DNA from: Fimbriimonadaceae bacterium
GTDB lineage: Bacteria > Armatimonadota > Fimbriimonadia > Fimbriimonadales > Fimbriimonadaceae
Assembly (NCBI GenBank): GCA_025451715.1
Contig: JANWJY010000162.1
Location: 1 to 5,609 of the forward strand
Reading direction: 5' to 3'
Length of the DNA stretch: 5,609 nucleotides
The translations under genes and the position numbers were made by a program. The notes below the pieces were generated by a model that was not told the DNA's origin, did no database searches, and worked only from the letters and a program-made list of their open reading frames with translations. Positions 1-4,780 of the stretch are shown here, in pieces (positions within the stretch are counted from its first letter, which is position 1; each line of letters begins with the position of its first letter).

Positions 1-941
1 ACCTGGTCGATCTGCACGTCCTCTTCGACGCCGTTCCGGAGCACGCGCGCGGTCTTTGGCTGCATCCCGACCAGGCTGCGGATCGCGTCGCCGGTCCGTG
101 CGCGGGCGCGGGCTTCGAGCAGCCGCCCGAGGACCACGAGCGCGATGATCACCGCTGCCGCCTCGAAGTACACGGGCGGGTTCATCGTGTACGGCGACAC
201 GAAGCCGGGAAAGAGCACGGCCGCAGCGCTGTAGACGTAAGCCGCCCCCGTTCCAAGCGCGACCAGTGTGTTCATCTCGGCCGCATGGTGGCGGAACGAG
301 GACCACGCCGCGCGAAAGAACTGACCGCCCGAATACACCATCACCGGCGTCGTGAGGATGAGCTGCACCCAGCCCATCAACGGCGTCTCCATCAGGTTGT
401 GGATCACGTGCGTGTCGCCCAAGACGTGGGGCAGCATCGCCATCAGGAGCACGGGCAGACTGAGAACCGCCGCGACGATGAACCTCTTGAACAGGTCGCG
501 GTACTCGATCTCGCGCGCGGCCTTCTCCCAGTCCTCCTGTTCTTCCTCCTCGAGCACGTGCGCCGGGACGCCCGCCTTCTTGAGGGCTGAGGCGATGCCC
601 GCGCCCTGCACCGTCGATCCCACAAACTCGACCGTCAGGCGGTCGCCTTCTTGCGTCGCCCCCGTGACGCCGGGCACCTTTTTCGCGGCCCCGACGGCGT
701 CGCCCTGGACGTGCAGCACGACGCTCGCGACTCCCGCGGTGTCGAAGCCGGTCTTCCTGATCACTTCGACCAGGTCTGGCGTCGCTGTCGCCGTCGGGTC
801 GTACTCGATCGTCGCCTGCTTGGTCGCAAAGTTGACGTTCGCGCTGCTCACGCCGGGCGCGCGGTTGAGGTTCTTCTCCGTTCGCGCGGCGCACGCCGCG
901 CACGACATCCCGGTGACGGGCAGGGTCAGGCGCTCATGCAT
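1..941 (-). CDS. copA: Copper-translocating P-type ATPase, N-terminal 313 residues (partial)
   Basis: This is the N-terminal part of a P1B-type ATPase that uses ATP to pump Cu(I) out of the cytoplasm across the inner membrane. The reading frame is open to the window edge, so the phosphorylation domain lies outside. Residues 1-70 form a heavy-metal-associated domain with the GMSCAAC copper site (Cys14, Cys17). Residues 72-127 look like a second such domain that has lost its CxxC. Membrane segments follow at about 153-171, 189-205, 224-246 and 257-275, including the family-typical stretch MNTLVALGTGAAYVYS. The cut falls before the TGE motif of the actuator domain. The ATG at 941 is well supported: an in-frame TGA at 947-945 excludes an earlier start, and a GAGG lies nine bases upstream. 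The cupredoxin gene upstream on the same strand supports a copper role. Substrate is inferred from family features; the membrane CPC motif is not in the window. Confidence 0.95.
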   Translation of the reverse strand, partial: MHERLTLPVTGMSCAACAARTEKNLNRAPGVSSANVNFATKQATIEYDPTATATPDLVEVIRKTGFDTAGVASVVLHVQGDAVGAAKKVPGVTGATQEGDRLTVEFVGSTVQGAGIASALKKAGVPAHVLEEEEQEDWEKAAREIEYRDLFKRFIVAAVLSLPVLLMAMLPHVLGDTHVIHNLMETPLMGWVQLILTTPVMVYSGGQFFRAAWSSFRHHAAEMNTLVALGTGAAYVYSAAAVLFPGFVSPYTMNPPVYFEAAAVIIALVVLGRLLEARARARTGDAIRSLVGMQPKTARVLRNGVEEDVQIDQ

Positions 942-965
942 TTTTCACCGCCTCGTCCAGACATC

Positions 966-1019
966 CCTCCCCCGACATCACGCGCCCCGGCCAGAGCAAG
1001 AGTTCCTCGTCGGGGGAGG
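966..1019. repeat. Perfect 11-bp inverted repeat in the cupredoxin-copA gap
   Basis: The arms are CCTCCCCCGAC (966-976) and GTCGGGGGAGG (1009-1019), separated by 32 bases. In the minus-strand transcript the arms could pair into a very stable hairpin, with the copA start codon 24 bases beyond its 3' arm. It could act as an attenuator or mRNA-stability element between the two cistrons, or as a DNA operator for a copper-responsive repressor. The repeat is seen directly; the role is inference. There is no T-run after it, so it is not a classical terminator. Confidence 0.6.
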
Positions 1020-1030
1020 TTAGGAGGGGG
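1012..1030 (+). repeat. G-rich mirror repeat
   Basis: On the plus strand GGGGGAGG (1012-1019), TTA, GGAGGGGG (1023-1030) reads as a perfect mirror repeat with purine-only arms. It holds four G-runs (5, 2, 2, 5), enough for a two-layer G-quadruplex or an intramolecular triplex in principle. It overlaps the right arm of the inverted repeat at 966-1019. In the minus-strand mRNA it appears as two CCUCC stretches, which match the anti-Shine-Dalgarno core. Function is unknown. Confidence 0.5.
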
Positions 1031-1043
1031 CTCTCGCAAGCTC

Positions 1044-1436
1044 TCACGGCTTCACCTCGCCTTCCTTCACAACCAACGTCCCGTGCAGCATCCCCATGCC
1101 GCACTCGAACCCGTACTTGCCCGGCTTCTCGGGTGTGAACTCCACGGCCGTGGTCTTGTGCGGCGCGAGCACCTTGGCCACCCCGAAATCGCCGAACACC
1201 ACCGTCTCGCTGCAGGGGTTGGTCTCGTCGCGGAAGAACTCGATCCTTACCGGCTTTCCCGCCACGACCTCGAGGGTCGAGGGGTCGTAGCCGCCTTTGA
1301 CCGTCACTTTGAGAGTCTGCACGCCTCCCACGGTCGCGGCCACCATCTTGGGCTTGTCGCTCAGGAAGAACCACCACGCGACCCCGAAGACCGCAAGGGC
1401 CGAGAACACCAGCACGATCACTTCTGCCGTATCCAT
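1044..1436 (-). CDS. Membrane-anchored cupredoxin-domain protein
   Basis: This 130-residue protein has one N-terminal hydrophobic helix (about residues 5-25) and a cupredoxin-like beta domain (about 38-126), probably facing the periplasm or outer surface. Candidate copper ligands are Cys75 in an NPC context, Cys112 and Met114/Met116 in FECGMGMLHG, with His93 and His118 nearby. The pattern NPC-[ST]-E-x-V-V-F followed by G-[KE]-Y-x-F-x-C-G-M-G-M resembles small cupredoxins found next to or fused to copper ATPases. Cys75 seems to sit where ordinary type-1 copper proteins have their first His. Likely role: binding or passing copper in the envelope, together with the copper ATPase encoded 102 bases downstream on the same strand. 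A GGGAGGGGG purine tract lies upstream of the ATG but somewhat far, with about 14 bases between GGAGG and the start. The exact electron-transfer or chaperone role cannot be told from sequence. Confidence 0.88.
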   Translation of the reverse strand: MDTAEVIVLVFSALAVFGVAWWFFLSDKPKMVAATVGGVQTLKVTVKGGYDPSTLEVVAGKPVRIEFFRDETNPCSETVVFGDFGVAKVLAPHKTTAVEFTPEKPGKYGFECGMGMLHGTLVVKEGEVKP

Positions 1437-1552
1437 ATGTCAGTAATCCCCCTCCCTTCATTCTGACTCCCCGGTCCCAACACCCACGTCACTCCGTCCC
1501 GCCGACGCCCGCCGATTCCCACCGTCGCTCCGCCGCCGGTATCCTCTGGCCC
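1437..1552. promoter_or_regulatory. Divergent intergenic region between cupredoxin and dehydrogenase genes
   Basis: This 116-base stretch separates two divergent genes and should carry both promoters. The plus strand is very C-rich. It contains a tandem 10-base near-repeat, CCCGCCGAC at 1498-1506 and CCCGCCGAT at 1508-1516. I see no CueR-type or CopY-type operator. For the plus-strand gene, TTCCCA (1516-1521) and TATCCT (1540-1545), 18 bases apart, each match the sigma-70 hexamers at four of six positions. That -10 would place transcription start at or next to the ATG, and no Shine-Dalgarno sequence precedes that ATG. These promoter elements are tentative. Confidence 0.3.
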
Positions 1553-2500
1553 ATGCCCGTGCGCGTCCACATGGTCCGGGAGCCCGAGCCCGAGCACCGC
1601 GACTCTCTGACCGCCGCCCTCAAGGGCATCGCCGACGTCAGCTTCGGCCCCGAGATCCACCCCCAGACCACGATCCTCATCGAGGGCCAGCTCACCGACG
1701 AGCACATGCAGCAGGCCCCGCTCGCCGAGCACGTCGTGATCCCCTTCGCCGGGCTCCAGCCCAAGACTCGCGAGGTGCTGCAAAGGCACCCAGCGGTGAG
1801 GGCGCACAACCTCCACCACAACGCCGCCATGACCGCCGAGATGGCGATGGCGCTGCTGCTCGCTTGCGCCCGTCGAATCGTGCAGCTCCACAACACGTTT
1901 GCGCACGACGACTGGGAGCCGCGGTACTTCTCCCGCGACGCCGCGACTCTCTTTGGCAAGACGGTGGTGGTGCTGGGCTTCGGCGCGATCGGGCAGAGGG
2001 TGGGCAAGGCGTGCGAGGGGTTCGGCATGGACGTCGTCGGCGTGCGCTCTCAACCAAACGGTCAAGTGCGCGGGATCGCTGAGCTTCACGATCTTCTTCC
2101 CAAGGCCGATTACCTCGTGGTCACGCTCCCCGGCACCGACTCGACCGACGGGCTGATCGGCGAGAAGGAGCTCGCGCTGCTTCCCGCGCACGCGATCGTT
2201 GTCAACGTCGGGCGAGGGCGAGTCATCGACGAGAAGGCGCTGTACGAGGCGCTTTGCGAGAACAGGATCGACGGCGCGGGCCTCGACGTGTGGTGGGTGT
2301 ATCCCAAGGCGCCGGGCGAGAAGACCGCACCGAGCGAGTACCCGTTCTCCACGCTCCCCAACGTCGTCAGGACCCCTCACGTCGGCGGCGCGACCCGCGA
2401 CGCCGAGCCCGAGCGCGTCCGCGAGCTGGCCCGGCTCGGCAAGGCGATCATCGCCGGCGGCGCGGACACCAACATCGTCGACCTTGGCCGGGGCTATTGA
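1553..2500 (+). CDS. D-isomer-specific 2-hydroxyacid dehydrogenase family protein
   Basis: This 315-residue cytoplasmic oxidoreductase should interconvert a 2-hydroxyacid and a 2-ketoacid with NAD(P)(H); length is normal for the family. The Rossmann nucleotide-binding domain spans roughly 95-280, with GFGAIG at 142-147. The catalytic Arg is Arg221 (NVGRG) and the catalytic His is His276 (TPHVGG). The expected Glu, in the family pattern DVFxxEP, is replaced: the segment reads LDVWWVYP (244-251), putting Tyr250 at that position. After the second beta strand the sequence is GVRSQ (163-167), with Arg165 rather than an Asp, which favours NADP(H). No Shine-Dalgarno sequence precedes the ATG, and the next Met is residue 7. 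It is followed after 70 bases by the DUF4349 gene in the same direction, perhaps co-transcribed. Glyoxylate/hydroxypyruvate reductase or phosphoglycerate dehydrogenase-like activities are possible; the true substrate is unknown. Confidence 0.93.
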   Translation: MPVRVHMVREPEPEHRDSLTAALKGIADVSFGPEIHPQTTILIEGQLTDEHMQQAPLAEHVVIPFAGLQPKTREVLQRHPAVRAHNLHHNAAMTAEMAMALLLACARRIVQLHNTFAHDDWEPRYFSRDAATLFGKTVVVLGFGAIGQRVGKACEGFGMDVVGVRSQPNGQVRGIAELHDLLPKADYLVVTLPGTDSTDGLIGEKELALLPAHAIVVNVGRGRVIDEKALYEALCENRIDGAGLDVWWVYPKAPGEKTAPSEYPFSTLPNVVRTPHVGGATRDAEPERVRELARLGKAIIAGGADTNIVDLGRGY

Positions 2501-2570
2501 CTCTCAGGACCCGTTGCAGGAACGGTCAAGGCCTCCGCGACTGTTGCCACTGCCGAGAGGTCCCACAAAG

Positions 2571-3434
2571 ATGAAGACCATCCACTGGCTGCCCTTGGCA
2601 GCCCTCGCACTCGTCCTCGTCGGCTGCGGCTCGCAAGGCTACGAATCCGCCGCCGGCGAAAAAGAATACGAAGACGCGGCGGCGCAGGCCCCCGCGAACA
2701 CCAACACACCGCTCACAGAGATGTCGACCACGAGCATGGCCGCGTCCAAGCGACAAGTCATCCGCAACGGCGAGATCGGCCTGAGGGTCGAGAGCGTCGA
2801 GAAGACCGAAAAGTTGATCAACCAGATGGTCACCAAGGGAGGCGGCTACGTCGAGAACACCGCGAGCAGCGACCTCGGCGGGAGCAACCCCACAATCGAC
2901 CTCACAATCCGTGTCCCCTCGACCGGATTCGAGGGCTCGATGGACACGCTCGCAGGGCTGGGGCTCGTGACCAGCAAGACGGTGAACGCCAAGGACGTGA
3001 CCTCAGAGATCGTCGACCTCGGCGCGCGGATCAAGACGCTGGCCGCGAAGGAAGAGACCTTCCGCGAGATGCTCCGGTCCAGCCGAAACCTCAACGACGT
3101 GATGACGCTCCAGGACCGCCTGACCGAGGTCCGCACCGAGATCGAAAGGATGGACGCCCAGCGCAAGTCGCTCAGCGAGCTGGCCTCGCTCTCCACGATC
3201 AAGGTTCACCTGAACCAGTCGGCGACCGTGCCGACCGTGGCCTCGACCGACCCGAACTGGTTCAAACAGTCGCTCGGTGCGGCCACCACGAGCTTCATGG
3301 ACGTCGCCCGGGGAGTGGTCGGCGCCCTCACGTGGGCGGTCGTGTTCAGCCCGTTCTGGCTGCTCCCGATCCTCGGCCTCGCGTGGCTGTTCAAGCGCTA
3401 CGCGCGCCGCGTTCCGCCGGTGATGTCGCAGTAA
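2571..3434 (+). CDS. DUF4349-family lipoprotein
   Basis: This 287-residue envelope protein has a type II signal peptide with lipobox LVGC (Cys19). A low-complexity Ala/Glu/Thr linker (about 20-58) leads into a DUF4349 domain (about 60-215). Family-like features are the R-N-G-E-I opening (65-69), GGGYVEN (90-96), LTIRVP (111-116), the DVTSEIVDLGARIKTL stretch (142-157) and a terminal STIKVHL (208-214). Residues about 151-205 are highly charged and probably form a helical or coiled-coil hairpin. A C-terminal transmembrane helix (about 249-274) ends in a basic tail, KRYARR, so the protein would be anchored at both ends with the DUF4349 domain outside. The start is chosen for the signal peptide and for GAGAGG at 2555-2560, ten bases before the ATG; the frame is open further upstream, but that part overlaps the dehydrogenase. 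The biochemical function of the family is not established. Confidence 0.92.
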   Translation: MKTIHWLPLAALALVLVGCGSQGYESAAGEKEYEDAAAQAPANTNTPLTEMSTTSMAASKRQVIRNGEIGLRVESVEKTEKLINQMVTKGGGYVENTASSDLGGSNPTIDLTIRVPSTGFEGSMDTLAGLGLVTSKTVNAKDVTSEIVDLGARIKTLAAKEETFREMLRSSRNLNDVMTLQDRLTEVRTEIERMDAQRKSLSELASLSTIKVHLNQSATVPTVASTDPNWFKQSLGAATTSFMDVARGVVGALTWAVVFSPFWLLPILGLAWLFKRYARRVPPVMSQ

Positions 3435-3445
3435 CGCTCGAGGCC

Positions 3446-3477
3446 GGACAGATCGGACACAACTGTCCGATCTGTCC
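3446..3477. terminator. Perfect 14-bp palindromic hairpin after the DUF4349 gene
   Basis: GGACAGATCGGACA (3446-3459), a four-base CAAC loop, and TGTCCGATCTGTCC (3464-3477) form a perfect 14-bp stem starting 12 bases after the TAA. Each arm is itself built as GGACA-GATC-GGACA or its complement. Position and stability suggest the 3' end of the transcript or an mRNA-stabilising structure. No T-run follows (the next bases are TCACAAAC), so it is not a textbook rho-independent terminator. It could also be a copy of a dispersed palindromic repeat family. Confidence 0.5.
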
Positions 3478-3513
3478 TCACAAACAGAACCGAACGCCCC
3501 ACCAAACTTTTCC

Positions 3514-3536
3514 CCGCATTAATCGCACTAATGCGG
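3514..3536. repeat. 8-bp inverted repeat upstream of the DUF4015 lipoprotein gene
   Basis: CCGCATTA (3514-3521) and TAATGCGG (3529-3536) flank a seven-base spacer, ATCGCAC. TTTTCC precedes and AAAA follows, so a TTTT/AAAA extension is possible if two C residues bulge. It lies 55 bases before the GTG start of the next gene. It may be an operator for a dimeric regulator or a 5' leader hairpin; neither strand has T residues in the right place for an intrinsic terminator. Confidence 0.45.
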
Positions 3537-3590
3537 AAAACAATCCTGCCGACATTAATATGGGCGTAGGTAGTATTGCGGGGATCCACA
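3537..3590 (+). promoter_or_regulatory. AT-rich putative promoter and leader of the DUF4015 lipoprotein gene
   Basis: This segment is clearly richer in A and T than its surroundings. Weak sigma-70-like choices are CCGACA (3549-3554) with TAGTAT (3571-3576) at 16-base spacing, or a TAATAT at 3556-3561 without a good -35. The strong hairpin at 3446-3477 just upstream makes an independent promoter plausible. The exact start cannot be assigned. Confidence 0.3.
3580..3584 (+). promoter_or_regulatory. Ribosome binding site supporting the GTG start at 3591
   Basis: GGGGA ends six bases before the GTG at 3591. It favours that codon over the in-frame TTG at 3576, which has no equally good purine stretch at proper spacing and would add five residues before a complete lipoprotein signal peptide. 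Confidence 0.5.
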
Positions 3591-4739
3591 GTGAAGCACC
3601 GGTCATTTTTCGTTTCTCTTCTCATCGTTTTTGCATTGGTCGGATGTCAGGCGCAAAAGACCGCGCCCGGATCGACGGCAGCACTGACTCCGAACATCGG
3701 AAAGAAGGAGCCCGCGCCCAAACCGCCCCGCTTTCCCAAGCCCAAGCACGTACGCGGGATCTACATGACCGCCTGGATCGCGGGAGCGACCAAGAAGCGC
3801 GCCGAGCTGCTCAAGATGCTCAAGGACACGGAGCTCAACGCGGTCGTGATCGACGTCCGCGACGACGGCGACCAGTACTGGGAGACCGGGATCGAACTGA
3901 GCAAGCGGGCCAAGGCGAACAACCTTGCCATCGTCAAGCCCGACGACCTGATGCAGCTCCTCGAGGACGAGAAGGTGTATCCGATCGCCCGCGTCGCCTG
4001 CTTCATCGACGGCAACGTGCCAAAGTACGACCCGAGCCGAGCCGTTCAAGACGCGAACGGGAACGCGTGGGTGGAGCGCAACGGCCGCCTGTGGCTCGAC
4101 CCATACAACAAGAAGAACTGGGAGTACCTGGGCCAGGTCGTGGACTTCGCCGTGAAGCAGGGCTTCCCTGAGGTCCAGCTCGACTACGTCCGTTTCCCCG
4201 GCGGAGGAAAGAAGTCGAGCATGCACTTCCCCGCCAAGAAGGACTGGCCTGCCGGCACGACCGAGTCGCAGGTCATCCAGCAGTTCGCGGAGTTCATCCA
4301 GAAGCGCCTGCCAAAAGACGTGGTACTGAGCGCAGACATTTTTGGGATCGTTTCGAGCAACACGACCAAGGACCAGGGCATCGGTCAGGACATGGACTTC
4401 TTCCCGAAGCCGTTCGACCTCCTGTGCCCGATGGTCTACCCCAGCCACTACGCGAAGGGCGAGTACGGGATCGCAAACCCGGCTCTGGCACCCTACGAGA
4501 TCGTGCTGGTCAGCATGGGCGACTTTGCAAAGGTGCTGAAGGGCAAGCCGATGCGGCCGTGGCTGCAGGACTTCGACCTCGGAGCACAGTACGGCAAGGA
4601 CGAGGTCCGCGCACAGATCAAGGCGCTCAAGCAGCTCGGAATCCAGGAGTACCTGCTCTGGAACGCCCGCAACGTCTACACGCCCGACGCGGTCGTGGAC
4701 ACGAGCGACTTGGATCCGAAACCGGCTGCTAAGAATTGA
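3591..4739 (+). CDS. Lipoprotein with putative glycoside-hydrolase-like (DUF4015) domain
   Basis: The 382-residue product starts with a type II signal peptide (MKHRSFF..., lipobox LVGC, Cys19), so it is probably lipid-anchored outside the cytoplasmic membrane. A Pro/Lys-rich linker (about 36-53) precedes a TIM-barrel-like domain (about 54-365) matching the DUF4015 putative glycosyl hydrolase family. Recognisable stretches are VRGIYMTAW (54-62), NAVVIDVRDD (83-92), EVQLDYVRFP (194-203), SADIFG (247-252), CPMVYPSHY (279-287), RPWLQDF (322-328) and YLLWNA (354-359). Asp198 and Asp249, at the ends of predicted barrel strands, are candidate catalytic acids. Substrate is unknown; cell-wall or exopolysaccharide glycans are a guess. 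The GTG start gives an ideal signal peptide. The first codons are unusually AT-rich (TCA TTT TTC GTT TCT), unlike the rest of the gene. A hairpin follows seven bases after the stop. Confidence 0.9.
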   Translation: MKHRSFFVSLLIVFALVGCQAQKTAPGSTAALTPNIGKKEPAPKPPRFPKPKHVRGIYMTAWIAGATKKRAELLKMLKDTELNAVVIDVRDDGDQYWETGIELSKRAKANNLAIVKPDDLMQLLEDEKVYPIARVACFIDGNVPKYDPSRAVQDANGNAWVERNGRLWLDPYNKKNWEYLGQVVDFAVKQGFPEVQLDYVRFPGGGKKSSMHFPAKKDWPAGTTESQVIQQFAEFIQKRLPKDVVLSADIFGIVSSNTTKDQGIGQDMDFFPKPFDLLCPMVYPSHYAKGEYGIANPALAPYEIVLVSMGDFAKVLKGKPMRPWLQDFDLGAQYGKDEVRAQIKALKQLGIQEYLLWNARNVYTPDAVVDTSDLDPKPAAKN

Positions 4740-4745
4740 CCTCTC

Positions 4746-4765
4746 GGTCGCGCTGGAGCGCGACC
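4746..4765. terminator. GC-rich 9-bp hairpin between the lipoprotein and cyclodeaminase genes
   Basis: GGTCGCGCT (4746-4754) and AGCGCGACC (4757-4765) are perfectly complementary around a central GG; sterically, eight pairs with a TGGA tetraloop. It begins seven bases after the TGA of the lipoprotein gene and ends 15 bases before the next start codon. There is no T-run, so it may end the transcript by another mechanism, protect the mRNA 3' end, or modulate expression of the next gene. Confidence 0.45.
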
Positions 4766-4780
4766 CTCCATACTTACCGC

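Noticed and set aside
926..964. A 12-codon mini-frame (ATG at 964) overlapping the copA start behind GGGGGAGG
   Set aside because: The purine tract is only about one base from the ATG, too close for normal initiation, and nothing about the peptide suggests a leader.
651..1466. A 271-codon plus-strand open frame across copA and the cupredoxin gene
   Set aside because: It is Arg/His-rich low-complexity translation antisense to two well-supported genes, with no domain of its own.
2282..2308. The hydroxyacid dehydrogenase as a pseudogene because its Glu is missing
   Set aside because: The frame is intact and full length, Arg221 and His276 are kept, and the DVWWVYP segment looks like a subfamily pattern rather than decay.
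1418..2380. A 320-codon open frame on the minus strand opposite the hydroxyacid dehydrogenase
   Set aside because: It is a by-product of GC-rich third positions; its translation has no recognisable domain, whereas the plus-strand frame carries clear family motifs throughout.
2508..2527. Small hairpin between the dehydrogenase and DUF4349 genes (CCGTT-GCAGG-AACGG plus two further pairs across a bulge)
   Set aside because: The stem is short and bulged, with no T-run, so it could easily be chance in a GC-rich gap and is not listed as a terminator.
3514..3540. The hairpin at 3514-3536 as an intrinsic terminator
   Set aside because: On the plus strand it is followed by AAAA and on the minus strand by GGGGAAAA, so neither transcript would end in a U-tract.
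3576..3590. TTG at 3576 as start of the DUF4015 lipoprotein
   Set aside because: The GTG at 3591 has a better spaced GGGGA and yields a canonical lipoprotein signal peptide; TTG would add five residues before it.
3332..4171. A 279-codon plus-strand frame running through the gap into the DUF4015 gene
   Set aside because: It begins inside the DUF4349 gene, crosses the palindrome and continues out of frame with a strongly supported gene; no recognisable protein results.
3603..4448. A 281-codon minus-strand open frame opposite the DUF4015 lipoprotein gene
   Set aside because: It is antisense to a gene with a complete signal peptide and family motifs; the antisense product looks like a GC-bias shadow.
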